The position numbers and the translations under genes were made by a program. This document shows, one piece after another, positions 18,125-26,861 of a DNA stretch of 64,000 nt. The notes under the pieces were generated by a model. That model was not told the DNA's origin and did no database searches. It was given only the letters and a program-made list of their open reading frames with translations. Numbering within the stretch: the first letter of the stretch is position 1; every line of letters starts with the position of its first letter. This DNA is from Sphingomonas oryzagri (GTDB lineage: Bacteria > Pseudomonadota > Alphaproteobacteria > Sphingomonadales > Sphingomonadaceae): the NCBI RefSeq assembly GCF_029906645.1, contig NZ_JARYGZ010000001.1:2786084-2850083 (forward strand), given 5' to 3'.

Positions 18125-20584
18125 TCAAGTGCGTTGGGATGCCTTCTTGGTGCGGAGCGTCGGATCGGCGGCGGCGGGATCGTCGGGCCAGGGGTGGCGC
18201 GGGTAGCGGCCACGCATCTCCTTGGCGACCGCCGCCCAGCTTCCCGCCCAGAAGCCCGGCAGGTCGCGCGTCGTCTGGATCGGCCGCCCGGCGGGCGAGG
18301 TGAGCGAGAGGATCAGCGGCACGCGCCCGTCGCCGACGGTCGGGTGGATTGCCAACCCGAACAAGGCCTGCGGTCGCATCTCGGCGGTGGGGCCGCCGTC
18401 CGCAGCATAGTCGATCGGGTGCGAGCTGCCGGCAGGCGTCGCAAGGCGATCGGGCGCGAGTCGGTCGACGGTCCGGCCGCCCTCCCAGCCGAGCAGCCCC
18501 TGCAGGGCACCGGCAAGATCGCCCGGCGGGATCATATCGAGGCGCCTCCGGCCTTCGAGCAGTGCGGGTAGCCAGTCGTCGAGGGTCGCGATCAGCGCCT
18601 CGTCGGAGAGATCGGGCAGCGATTCGTCGAAGCGGCGCGCGAAGGCGGCCCGCTCGCGCAGGCGTGCGGCGCCCTCGGGCCATGGCAGTTTGTCGAGACC
18701 GTTCGCCCGCACGCCCTCCAGAAGCGCGGCGGCGATGGCGACGGGATCGGGCCTGTCGTCCGGCCCGCCGCCGAGCCGCAGCGCGCCGAGCCGACGCTCG
18801 CGGGTCGCGACGATGCCGCCGGTCGCGGGATCGAAGCGGACAGAGCGGACCCCGGCGATACGGTCGCCGTACAGCTGCTCGATCGCGGGCCGGTCGATCG
18901 GCGCGGCGGACAGGATGCGGGCACCGGCGGCGATCCCCTGCGTCTCGGCGACGGCGAGCCATTCTTCGCGCGCCAGCGGCGAGAGCGGATCGAGCTTGTA
19001 CCCGCGCCCGCCGACGCTGGCCCATGCCTCGCCCGAGGAATCGCGGCGCCGGGCGATGCGATCGGGATAGGCCAGCGCGACGCAGAGGCCTTCCGCTCCC
19101 TCCACGCGGACGGATTGTGCCGGCGGCGTCAGCTTCGCCCATCGCCGTGCCAACCCCCGCGCCGCTTCGGCCCGCCTGCCGCGCTCGCCGCGCCAGCGCT
19201 GGAGACGATGTGAGAGATCGGCCGAATCGCCGCCCAACCCGCGCTCGGAGATCAGCACTGCCACCTCCGCCGCCACCTCGCCCAGTCCGAGCGGGGCGGC
19301 AGCGACCAGCATATGCGCGAGGCGCGGCGACAGAGGCAGCGCGGCGATCGCCTTGCCGTGCGCGGTCGGCCGGCCATCCGCGTCGATCGCGCCGAGCGCC
19401 GTCAGCCGGGTCCGCGCCTCGGACACCGCGGCGGCCGGCGGTGAATCGAGCCAGCGGAGATCGGAAGGATCAGCGACACCCCAGATGGCGCAATCGAGCA
19501 GCAGCGCCGAAAGATCCGCCTCCAGTATCTCGGGCGGGTCGTAGGGCGGCAGGCCGGCGGTCGCGGCCTGCTCCCACAGGCGATAGACCACGCCCGGCGC
19601 CTGCCGGCCCGCCCGGCCCGCGCGCTGCGTCGCCGCCGCCTGGCTGACCCGCTCGGTCGAGAGCCGCGTCACCCCCGCCGCGCGATCGTAACGCGGGCGC
19701 CGCGCCAGCCCCGAATCGACGACGATCCGCACGCCGTCGAGCGTCAGGCTGGTCTCCGCGATCGACGTGGCGAGAACGAGCTTGCGCGTGCCCGGCGGTG
19801 CCGCCGAGATGGCCCCGCGCTGCTCGGCGGGATCGAGACTGCCATGGAGGCGGTGAAGGACCACGTTCGGCGGCAGGCGATCCAGCCGCTCGGCCGTGCG
19901 CTCGATCTCGGCGACGCCGGGCAGGAAGGCGAGGATGCCACCCTCGGCCCCGTCCGCCAGCGCCTGCCGGCAGGCAGCGGCGACCGCATCCTCGATCCGC
20001 TGCGTCGAGTCTCGCCCCATATAGCGATGCTCGATCGGGAAGCTGCGCCCCGCACTCTCGACCAGGGCCACGCCCTCCCCCATCAGCCGCCCGAAACGCT
20101 CGCCATCGAGCGTCGCCGACATCGCCACCAGCCTGAGATCGGGCCGGAGCGCCCCTTGCGCATCGAGCGCCAGGGCCATCCCGAAATCGCTGTCGAGGCT
20201 GCGTTCGTGCACCTCGTCGAACAGCACCGCCGACACGCCCGCCAGTTCGGGATCGGCCTGGATACGGTTGCGGAAGATCCCCTCGGTCAGCACCGTCACC
20301 CGCGTCGTGGCGGAGCGCTTGGTATCGAGGCGGGTGGCGTAACCGAAGGTCCTGCCGACCGGCTCGCCCGCCAGCTGCGCCATCCGCTCGGCAGCGGCGC
20401 GCGCGGCGAGGCGGCGGGGCGAGAGCAGCAGGATCTCGCCCTCACACCACGGCTCGCCCAGTAGCGCCGGCGCCACTGCCGTCGTCTTGCCCGCACCCGG
20501 AGGCGCGACCAGCACCGCCGACGAGCGCCCGCGCAGGGCGGCGATCAGATCAGGCAGGACAGCATGAATGGGAAGATCGGTCAC
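18125..20584 (-). CDS. hrpB: ATP-dependent helicase HrpB
   Basis: This 819-residue DEAH/DExH helicase has PPGAGKTT (Walker A, about residues 29-36), FDEVHERSLDSDFG (motif II, DEVH), MSATLDGERF (motif III), LATSIAETSLTLDGV (motif V) and QRAGRAGR (motif VI). The helicase-associated winged helix, ratchet and the HrpB-specific C-terminal domain (for example GRGYKLDPLSPLAREEWLAVAE) follow. The length is as expected for HrpB (about 800-830). HrpB is a conserved bacterial RNA-helicase-like protein whose precise substrate is not settled. It is in line with the Complex I subunit gene but with a 57-bp spacer. Confidence 0.95.
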   Translation of the reverse strand: MTDLPIHAVLPDLIAALRGRSSAVLVAPPGAGKTTAVAPALLGEPWCEGEILLLSPRRLAARAAAERMAQLAGEPVGRTFGYATRLDTKRSATTRVTVLTEGIFRNRIQADPELAGVSAVLFDEVHERSLDSDFGMALALDAQGALRPDLRLVAMSATLDGERFGRLMGEGVALVESAGRSFPIEHRYMGRDSTQRIEDAVAAACRQALADGAEGGILAFLPGVAEIERTAERLDRLPPNVVLHRLHGSLDPAEQRGAISAAPPGTRKLVLATSIAETSLTLDGVRIVVDSGLARRPRYDRAAGVTRLSTERVSQAAATQRAGRAGRQAPGVVYRLWEQAATAGLPPYDPPEILEADLSALLLDCAIWGVADPSDLRWLDSPPAAAVSEARTRLTALGAIDADGRPTAHGKAIAALPLSPRLAHMLVAAAPLGLGEVAAEVAVLISERGLGGDSADLSHRLQRWRGERGRRAEAARGLARRWAKLTPPAQSVRVEGAEGLCVALAYPDRIARRRDSSGEAWASVGGRGYKLDPLSPLAREEWLAVAETQGIAAGARILSAAPIDRPAIEQLYGDRIAGVRSVRFDPATGGIVATRERRLGALRLGGGPDDRPDPVAIAAALLEGVRANGLDKLPWPEGAARLRERAAFARRFDESLPDLSDEALIATLDDWLPALLEGRRRLDMIPPGDLAGALQGLLGWEGGRTVDRLAPDRLATPAGSSHPIDYAADGGPTAEMRPQALFGLAIHPTVGDGRVPLILSLTSPAGRPIQTTRDLPGFWAGSWAAVAKEMRGRYPRHPWPDDPAAADPTLRTKKASQRT

Positions 20585-20625
20585 CCGCCCCGATTAGGCG
20601 GCTCGCTGCCCGTTTCCAACCATCG

Positions 20626-20865
20626 TCACGCGTTCGCGAGGCTGCACAGTTCCGCCGCCGTGATCCCGTAGGTCGTGCAGATATGGTCGCGCAGGCGGCT
20701 TTTGGCCTCGGCCATGTCCTGATAGGCCATTTCCTCGACATGCTCGGCGCCGAGATCGACCACATAGGGGCTGGGCACCAGCAGGCCCCAGCTCACCTTG
20801 TGCCGCGCCGCCGCTTCGCGCACCTCATCGACCAGTTCGCGGCCCTCTCGTTGCGTATCGTCCAT
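20626..20865 (-). CDS. Small hypothetical protein
   Basis: I do not recognise this 79-residue protein. It is acidic and probably helical at the ends, with a central PSPYVVDLGAEHVEEMAYQDMAEAK stretch and a C-terminal DHICTTYGITAAELCSLANA run. It has no signal peptide or membrane segment, so it should be cytosolic. Its reading frame has a codon usage typical of neighbours, and it fills the space between the polyprenyl synthase and hrpB on the same strand. The ATG lacks an obvious ribosome site, so the exact start is uncertain. It may be a lineage-specific protein. Confidence 0.55.
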   Translation of the reverse strand: MDDTQREGRELVDEVREAAARHKVSWGLLVPSPYVVDLGAEHVEEMAYQDMAEAKSRLRDHICTTYGITAAELCSLANA

Positions 20866-20897
20866 GAGGACATAACGCGTCGAGCGAGGCGCGGTTT

Positions 20898-21914
20898 CTA
20901 GTAGGCGCGCGCCACCGCGAACTCGACGGCCTCGATCAGCGCCGATTTGGCGCGACCGTCGGGGAAGCGCCCCAGTGCCGCGATCGCGCGCTGGCCGTAA
21001 TGGCGCGCGCGGGCGAGCGTGTCGGCGACGGCGCCGGTCTGTTCCAGCAACTCGATCGCATGGGCGAGATCCGCATCGGACGTACGCCGGCCCTCGATCG
21101 CATCCTTCCAGAAGCGGCGCTGCACCTCGTCGCCCCGCGCATGCGCCAGGATCACGGGCAGCGTGACCTTGCCGTCGCGGAAATCGTCACCCGTATCCTT
21201 GCCCATCGTCGTGCCGTCCGAGGCATAGTCGATCGCGTCGTCGACCAGCTGGAAGGCGATACCGAGATTGCGGCCATAGCTGTCGAGCGCCAGCTCGTCC
21301 TCCTCGTTCCGCTCCGCGACCACCGCGGCGATGCGGCAGGCGGCGGCGAACAGAGCGGCGGTCTTGGCATCGATGATCTGGAGGTAGCGATCCTCGTCGG
21401 TCTCGATCCGGCGCTGCGCGGTGAGCTGCGCCACTTCACCCTCGGCGATGATCGCCGACGCGCCCGAGAGGATGCGCAGCACCCGCAGGCTGCCGTCCTC
21501 GACCATCAGTTCGAACGAGCGCGAGAAGAGGAAATCGCCGACCAGCACGGTCGCCGGATTGCCCCAGATCAGGTTGGCGGTGCGCTTGCCGCGCCGCATT
21601 CCCGAGCCGTCGACCACGTCGTCGTGCAGCAGGGTGGCGGTGTGAATGAACTCCACCGTCGCGGCGAGCGTGTGGTGGCGCGTACCGCCGTAACCGAGCA
21701 GCCTGGCGCAGGCCAGCGTCAGCATCGGCCGCATCCGCTTGCCGCCGCCCGCGATCAGGTGGCCGGCCAGTTCGGGGATCAGCGGCACCTCGCTCTGCAT
21801 CCGCGCGAGGATCACCGAATTGACCTGATTCATGTCCGACGCGATCAGCGACACCAGCGGATCGAGCGAAGGCGTCGGCGCGCCGGGGTGGAGCGTGTGA
21901 ACGGTCGCGGTCAT
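20898..21914 (-). CDS. Long-chain trans-polyprenyl diphosphate synthase (octaprenyl/decaprenyl type)
   Basis: The 338-residue enzyme has both aspartate-rich motifs of trans-prenyltransferases: LLHDDVVDGSGMRRGK (first DDxxD, about residues 95-105) and FQLVDDAIDYASDG (second DDxxD). The GGGKRMRPMLTLA segment binds isopentenyl diphosphate. It chains C5 units to build the side chain of ubiquinone (C40 or C50) in the cytoplasm, and length and sequence fit IspB-like rather than short-chain farnesyl synthases. It competes for the same isoprenoid precursors as the hopanoid cluster downstream. It is divergent from the chorismate mutase gene. Confidence 0.93.
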   Translation of the reverse strand: MTATVHTLHPGAPTPSLDPLVSLIASDMNQVNSVILARMQSEVPLIPELAGHLIAGGGKRMRPMLTLACARLLGYGGTRHHTLAATVEFIHTATLLHDDVVDGSGMRRGKRTANLIWGNPATVLVGDFLFSRSFELMVEDGSLRVLRILSGASAIIAEGEVAQLTAQRRIETDEDRYLQIIDAKTAALFAAACRIAAVVAERNEEDELALDSYGRNLGIAFQLVDDAIDYASDGTTMGKDTGDDFRDGKVTLPVILAHARGDEVQRRFWKDAIEGRRTSDADLAHAIELLEQTGAVADTLARARHYGQRAIAALGRFPDGRAKSALIEAVEFAVARAY

Positions 21915-22027
21915 GTCGCGCCCCTCTGGCGCTTGACGCGGGTAAAGGCAAGCTGGGCTTGCATGTCAGGCGCCCGCCCGCGAAGAGAGCCGCGACTTTT
22001 CCTGCAAACGGCACCGGGACGGACCGC

Positions 22028-22312
22028 ATGACCGACGAGACGCTGAAGCGCTATCGCGAGAGTATCGACAATATCGACGCGGCACTCGTCTTCCTGCTGG
22101 CGGAGCGTTTCAAGGTGACGCAGGCGGTCGGCCGCTACAAGGCCGAGACCAAGCTGCCGCCGGCCGATCCGAGCCGCGAGGAGGAGCAGATCGCGCGGCT
22201 GCGCAGCCTCGCCCAGTCCGCGCATCTCGATCCCGATTTCTCCGAGAAGTTCCTGCGCTTCATCATCGACGAGGTGATCCGCCACCACGAGCGCGTGCGC
22301 GAGGCGGGCTGA
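22028..22312 (+). CDS. Chorismate mutase (AroQ type)
   Basis: The 94-residue product is a free-standing AroQ-fold chorismate mutase, which converts chorismate to prephenate for Phe and Tyr synthesis. Family landmarks are YRESIDNIDAALVFLLAERFKVTQAVGRYK, where Arg and Lys side chains line the active site, then PSREEEQIARL and a C-terminal helix FLRFIIDEVIRHHERV. The size matches stand-alone alphaproteobacterial enzymes. The ATG is chosen for the family N-terminus. The gene is isolated between the divergent polyprenyl synthase and the convergent response regulator, whose stop is two bases away. Confidence 0.92.
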   Translation: MTDETLKRYRESIDNIDAALVFLLAERFKVTQAVGRYKAETKLPPADPSREEEQIARLRSLAQSAHLDPDFSEKFLRFIIDEVIRHHERVREAG

Positions 22313-22314
22313 CC

Positions 22315-22695
22315 TTATCCGATCAGCGCGCGAACCTGCTTCGCCAGCTCGATCGGATCGAACGGCTTCACGATCACGCCATTGGCGCCCAGCGCACGAT
22401 AGGCATCGACGTCGGACTGGCGGGCGCGCGCCGTCATGAAGATCACCGGCAGGCCCGCGATGGCGGGACGCGCCCGAATCTCGGCCAGCAGGGTCGGGCC
22501 GTCCATGCCCGGCATCATCACGTCGAGCAGCGCAACGTCCGGCCGCCAGTCCCCCGCTTCGAGCATCGCCAGCGCCTCCGTGCCCGAGCCGGCCGAACGC
22601 ACCTCCATCGCCGGATCCAAGCCCAGCGACATCGTCGCGATGGTGCGGATGTCATGCTCGTCATCGACACACAGGATTCGGATGGGTGCGCTCAT
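22315..22695 (-). CDS. Single-domain response regulator (CheY-like REC)
   Basis: The 126-residue protein is a lone receiver domain. It opens RILCVDDEHDIR with the acidic pair, carries the phospho-acceptor Asp in VALLDVMMPGMDGP (about residue 58), the conserved Thr in VIFMTARAR and the Lys in VIVKPFDP. With no output domain it probably passes or drains phosphate within a relay. Its ATG overlaps the kinase stop by four bases, so the two are coupled and presumably work together. The PGMDGP segment and the intact Lys make it likely to be active. Confidence 0.93.
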   Translation of the reverse strand: MSAPIRILCVDDEHDIRTIATMSLGLDPAMEVRSAGSGTEALAMLEAGDWRPDVALLDVMMPGMDGPTLLAEIRARPAIAGLPVIFMTARARQSDVDAYRALGANGVIVKPFDPIELAKQVRALIG

Positions 22696-25202
22696 CGGGC
22701 GTCCGTTGTTGATACGCTGGCCAGCAGCCGGCGGATCGTCTGGGCGAGATTGGGCAGGGAACGACGTGACTTGACCAGCACCGCGTCGACCTGCCCCCGG
22801 ACTTCCGGCAGCACGTCGGTGGCGGAATAGATGATCGTAGGGATGGCCGTGCCGTCCGCAAGCAGAAGATCGGGCAACAGCTCAAGCCCCGACCCATCGG
22901 GCAGCGCGACATCGAGGATGACGATGTCGGGTGTCTGCTGGCCGAGCAATTCCCGCGCCGAGGCGACGGTGGTGGCGCGCAGCATCCGTCCCTGTTCGGC
23001 GAGCGCGGTGGCGGTCACCTCCAGCATGTCGAGATCGTCGTCGATATGCAGCAGGGTCGGCCGGGTCGTCGCGCTATGTTCGACGGCGCGGCGGACCGCG
23101 CGGATCAGCCGCTCCTGATCGACGGGCTTGTCGATCCAGTCGATCACCTCCAGCGCCGCCGCGCCGGCTGATTGCGGATCGACGATGCCCGAGACGACGA
23201 TGATCGGCAGCAGCCGCGTGTCGGCCCGGCGGCGGAGCGCGCGCACCACCTCAAGCCCGTTCTCGTCGGGCAGCGCGACATCAAGGATGAAGCCGTCATA
23301 GCGGCCGGTACGTGCCGCCTGCTGCGCCTCGCGCGCGGTCGCCACGCAATCGACGAGGCAGCCTTCGCGCTCGAGGATGCCGCGCACGATCTCCGCCGCC
23401 TGAACATTCGCCTCGCAGACGAGGATGCGCGGGCGGGCGCCGCTTTCCGTGCGCGGATCGGGGGGCGGCAGCGGCAGCGAGAAGGTGAAGCGGGCACCGC
23501 CGCCCGGCGCTTCGCCGAACCAGATTCGGCCCTGATGGGCGAGCACGATCTCGCGCGAGATGGCGAGGCCGAGGCCGGTGCCGCCGCTCATCGCCGCACC
23601 GTCGCCCGCCTGGCTGAAGCGCTCGAAGATACGGTCGCGGAAATCGGCGGGAACACCAGGCCCCTCATCCTCGATCGCGACGACCGCATTGTCGCCGTCG
23701 CGGGTGAGCGAGGCGCGGACGGTGCCGCCTTCGGGCGAGAAACGCACCGCGTTGGACAGCAGGTTGGTGACGACCTGGAGCAGGCGATCGGCATCGCCCT
23801 GCACGATCAGCGGCCGTTCCGCTGCCTCCAGCTCCAGCCGGACCTGCTTGGTGGAGGCGAGACCCCGGCTGCCATCGATCGCCTGGTCGAGCATCCGCGC
23901 GACGTCGAGCGGCACGCTGTCGAAGTGCATCCGGCCGGAGCCGATCTTCTCTATATCGAGGATATCGTTGATCAGCCGGATCAAGCGGCGCGAATTGTTC
24001 TCCGCGATCTCGACCAGGCGGCGCGCCGCGTCGGGCAGCTCGCCCACCGAACCGGAGCGCAGCAGGCCAAGCGATCCCACCACCGAAGTCAGCGGTGTGC
24101 GCAATTCGTGGCTGACGGTGCTGACGAACTCGTCCTTCAGCCGCTCCATCGCCTTGCGTTCGGATATATCGCGCAACGACGCGACAATGTGGACCTCGCC
24201 GGGCAATTCCATCAGGCCGAGCGCGATATCGATCGGAATGGTGTGGCCGTCGCGATGCCGCACCGTGCGATCCAGCCGGTTGGGTTGCGCCAGCGCGCCA
24301 TCGCGCAGGCCCATCCGCGCGTGGAAATCGCCATCGCCCTCGGACACACCCAATATCGTCGAACCGTCGCGGTCGATCAGCTCCTCCGGCGCGTATCCCA
24401 GCATCCGCCCCGCGGCCGCATTTGCCATGCGGATGCGGCCGCTCTCGTCGAGGATCAGAAGCGCGTCGATCGTGCTCGCGAAGATCGCGCGCTGCCGGGC
24501 GGCGGCGGCATGGGCCTCCTGTTCCACACGATAGCGCGCCGTCTGCGCACGCCACACGAACCACAAGGCGACCAGCAGCGCGATGCCGGCGACCAGCATC
24601 GAAATCCACACGAAGGTGCGCATCGCCTGAAAGTAGCTACGCACGGAGCCGAGCCGGTCCGCCAGCGTCGATTGCTCGGCATTGCCGAGCGCGGCGACGA
24701 GGCCGCGCACCTCCCGCATCAGCACGACGCCCTGGCGGTTCGTCACCAGCGCGCCTGCAGCGCCCCCGCCGGCCGAGCGGCGGACACCGATCACATGCGC
24801 CATCTCGGCGAACTTGGCATCGATCAACCCGCCAAGCCGATCCAGCCGAGCGATCTGGTCCGGGCTGGACACGTAGAGCCCCCGAAGATCGCCCAGGCTG
24901 TCGAGCGATTTCTTGTGCGAGGCATCATAAGCACCCAGAAACGCGGTATCGCCGGTGATGACATAACCGCGCTGCGCGCTCTCCGCCTCATCGAGGCCCC
25001 GGATCAGGTCGGTCGCGGTGAAGCGCTTGTCGTAGGACGCACGCACCATCGACCGCATTGTGTCCAGCTGCCGGATCTGGATGCCGAACCAGAGCGCGAG
25101 CAGGATGAGCGCCAGCGGCCCCAGCACACCGACCGCGACATAACGCACGCGCGACGGCGGACGCGGCGAGTCGGCCGCGCGCTCGCCGGCGCCAGATGTC
25201 AC
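22692..25202 (-). CDS. Hybrid sensor histidine kinase (CHASE3-PAS-HisKA-HATPase-REC-REC)
   Basis: This 836-residue inner-membrane kinase has TM1 (about residues 28-46), a CHASE3-like periplasmic helical domain with the DLIRGLDEAESAQRGYVITGD motif, TM2 (about 192-215), a PAS domain (about 235-350), the H-box VSTVSHELRTPLTS with the phospho-His near 364, and the ATPase boxes NLLSNAVRFSPEGG, EDEGPGVP and GGTGLGLAIS. Two receiver domains follow, at about 604-715 and 722-836. REC1 has Asp in FILDVALPDENG but CEAN in place of the usual acidic pair. REC2 has HIDDDLD and VILDVALPDGSG. It overlaps both neighbours by four bases and should start a multistep relay. The signal is unknown. Confidence 0.94.
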   Translation of the reverse strand: MTSGAGERAADSPRPPSRVRYVAVGVLGPLALILLALWFGIQIRQLDTMRSMVRASYDKRFTATDLIRGLDEAESAQRGYVITGDTAFLGAYDASHKKSLDSLGDLRGLYVSSPDQIARLDRLGGLIDAKFAEMAHVIGVRRSAGGGAAGALVTNRQGVVLMREVRGLVAALGNAEQSTLADRLGSVRSYFQAMRTFVWISMLVAGIALLVALWFVWRAQTARYRVEQEAHAAAARQRAIFASTIDALLILDESGRIRMANAAAGRMLGYAPEELIDRDGSTILGVSEGDGDFHARMGLRDGALAQPNRLDRTVRHRDGHTIPIDIALGLMELPGEVHIVASLRDISERKAMERLKDEFVSTVSHELRTPLTSVVGSLGLLRSGSVGELPDAARRLVEIAENNSRRLIRLINDILDIEKIGSGRMHFDSVPLDVARMLDQAIDGSRGLASTKQVRLELEAAERPLIVQGDADRLLQVVTNLLSNAVRFSPEGGTVRASLTRDGDNAVVAIEDEGPGVPADFRDRIFERFSQAGDGAAMSGGTGLGLAISREIVLAHQGRIWFGEAPGGGARFTFSLPLPPPDPRTESGARPRILVCEANVQAAEIVRGILEREGCLVDCVATAREAQQAARTGRYDGFILDVALPDENGLEVVRALRRRADTRLLPIIVVSGIVDPQSAGAAALEVIDWIDKPVDQERLIRAVRRAVEHSATTRPTLLHIDDDLDMLEVTATALAEQGRMLRATTVASARELLGQQTPDIVILDVALPDGSGLELLPDLLLADGTAIPTIIYSATDVLPEVRGQVDAVLVKSRRSLPNLAQTIRRLLASVSTTDAR

Positions 25203-25846
25203 TGGCTGTCGTCCGCCTGTTCGGCGAGCAGGGGCTGGATCGCGAGGATCGCCTGGGTACGATTGTTGACGCCCAGCTTGCGGAAGATAGCGGTCAGATG
25301 CGCCTTGATCGTCGCCTCCGTGACGCCGAGATCGCCGGCGATCTGCTTGTTGAGCCGTCCGTCGGCCAGCGCCATCAGCACGCGCAACTGCGCGCCGGAC
25401 AGATCCGAGATGCGCTCGCGCGCATCGCCGACATCGGCCTGCATCCTGGCATTGACCGGCGGAAACACCGTCTTGCCGCCCAGGATCGTGCGCAGCGACG
25501 CCAGCGTCTCGTCGAGCGGCTGCGCCTTGGAGAGATAACCGGCGGCACCGAGCGCGCGCGCCGCCTCGATCAATTCCGGCTGCTGGCGGGCCGACACGAT
25601 GACGATCGGCGTCTCGCCCAGCGCGTGCTGGATCCGCAGGAAGCCCGAGAACCCCCGCGCATCCGGCAGCATCAGATCGAGCAAGGCCAGCCGATAGCCG
25701 CGATGCCGGGCGATCATCGCCTCAGCCTCAGCGATCGAGCCGACGCTGTCGATGGTGAGCTCGGGCATGGCGACGCGGGCCGCGAGCGCCAGCCCTTCGC
25801 GAATGAGCGGATGGTCGTCCGCAAGCAACAATCTTGACCCTGACAC
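25199..25846 (-). CDS. NarL/LuxR-type response regulator
   Basis: The product is about 215 residues: a receiver domain (RLLLADDHPLIREG; phospho-Asp in LALLDLMLPDARGF; Ser in VIVSARQ; Lys in GYLSKAQP) followed by a LuxR-type helix-turn-helix (LSGAQLRVLMALADGRLNK, then TEATIKAHLTAIFRKLGVNNR, about residues 140-200). It should bind DNA as a dimer when phosphorylated. I place the start at GTG 25846, which has GGAGG and AGGGG upstream. An ATG at 25888 would add 14 residues of unlike sequence. It overlaps the kinase gene by four bases and is divergent from the REC-HPt gene. Targets may include the nearby pilus operon, which is inference. Confidence 0.92.
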   Translation of the reverse strand: MSGSRLLLADDHPLIREGLALAARVAMPELTIDSVGSIAEAEAMIARHRGYRLALLDLMLPDARGFSGFLRIQHALGETPIVIVSARQQPELIEAARALGAAGYLSKAQPLDETLASLRTILGGKTVFPPVNARMQADVGDARERISDLSGAQLRVLMALADGRLNKQIAGDLGVTEATIKAHLTAIFRKLGVNNRTQAILAIQPLLAEQADDSQ

Positions 25847-26023
25847 AGCACCCCTGCCTCCGGCCCGGCAACGCCCCTTCGCTGCCATGACCAGTCTTTC
25901 TGGTTCCGATTAGACAGAAGTCGCAGAAAGCAGATTTGGTTTCAATTGTCGATTTACGGCCAATCTAGAGCAAGCTATGCCGCGCCGTGCTGCACGAACG
26001 TGTGGCTGGAGCGGATAAGGCGT

Positions 26024-26686
26024 TTGGATAACAGGCCTTCCATTCTGATCGTCGATGACGAACCTTCCAACCGGAGCCTTGCCCGCGGCATCGCTTCGGC
26101 CGCCGGGTGGCGGCCGGATGAGGCGGAAAGTGGCGAAGCAGCGGTCAACGCCGCACGGGCACAGGCCTTCACGCTGATCCTGATGGACGTCCAGATGCCG
26201 GGCATCGACGGCTTCGCGGCGACGCGCGCGATCCGCGCCGGCGACGGACCGAATGCCTCCACTCCGATCCTCGCCTTCACCGCCGTGCCGCCGGGCGACG
26301 CGATCGAACGGGGCCGGGCGGCGGGCATGGATGGCCACATCGCCAAGCCCTTCACGCCCGAGACGCTGCTCGCCGCAATCGATCCGTGGCGACCGCATGG
26401 TGGGCCTTCACCGGCCGCCCCTCTGATCGCGATCTTCGGCGAGGCGGAGATTGCGGGGCTGCTGGCGCGGTTCCGCAGCCAACTGGTCGATGCGCTGGCC
26501 GCCGACGAGCCGGCCGCCGAACGGCGCGCGCGCGCGCACAAGATCGCCGGGATCAGCGGCACGCTCGGCTTCGTCGAGGTTTCGCAGGCCTGGCTGGCCG
26601 TTTCCGAGGGGGACGAATCGGCCTGGGACGGTGCCCGAATCGCCGCGCGCCGGGCGATCCGGCAGATCGACACGCCGGCCGCCTGA
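26024..26686 (+). CDS. REC-HPt phosphotransfer protein
   Basis: The protein of about 220 residues has a receiver domain (SILIVDDEPSNRSLA; phospho-Asp in LILMDVQMPGIDGF; Thr in ILAFTAVPP; Lys in HIAKPFTPE) and a C-terminal four-helix histidine phosphotransfer domain with the likely phospho-His in ARAHKIAGISGTLG. This is the only HPt visible nearby, so it may shuttle phosphate between the hybrid kinase's receiver domains and the NarL-type regulator. The start is uncertain. TTG at 26024 gives a standard REC N-terminus (MDNRPSILIVDD), while GTG 26000 and TTG 25946 extend it. It is divergent from the regulator gene across about 177 bp. Confidence 0.85.
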   Translation: MDNRPSILIVDDEPSNRSLARGIASAAGWRPDEAESGEAAVNAARAQAFTLILMDVQMPGIDGFAATRAIRAGDGPNASTPILAFTAVPPGDAIERGRAAGMDGHIAKPFTPETLLAAIDPWRPHGGPSPAAPLIAIFGEAEIAGLLARFRSQLVDALAADEPAAERRARAHKIAGISGTLGFVEVSQAWLAVSEGDESAWDGARIAARRAIRQIDTPAA

Positions 26687-26696
26687 GTTCGACGCC

Positions 26697-26770
26697 GGTC
26701 TAGCCGCCGTCCGACTTCGGTCTAATCCGGCCTCCCACCTCGGTCTAAGCCCCTCTTCCACCCTGGTCTA
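26697..26770. promoter_or_regulatory. Four direct GGTCTA repeats at 22-23 bp spacing upstream of the pilus operon
   Basis: GGTCTA occurs at 26697, 26719, 26742 and 26765, in a context like (C)TTCGGTCTAA-CC. The spacing is about two DNA turns, so the sites face the same side of the helix. The array starts 10 bases after the REC-HPt stop and ends about 90 bases before the first pilin ATG. It resembles a cooperative operator array for a DNA-binding regulator. The protein that binds is unknown. Confidence 0.6.
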
Positions 26771-26861
26771 ACCGGCCCGCAAGGCCGCCATGCCGGGAAG
26801 TTTTCGTTAAGGTTGCGGGCGTCCTGTGCCTCCTGTCACGCGCTTCAACAGGACCTTCACG

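Noticed and set aside
23172-25538. Plus-strand frame of 788 codons opposite the hybrid kinase
   Set aside because: The kinase strand has all catalytic boxes in order, while this frame has none.
26697-26770. Considered as a CRISPR fragment because of regular spacing
   Set aside because: The repeated unit is only 6-10 bases and the spacers are about 16 bases. No Cas genes are near.
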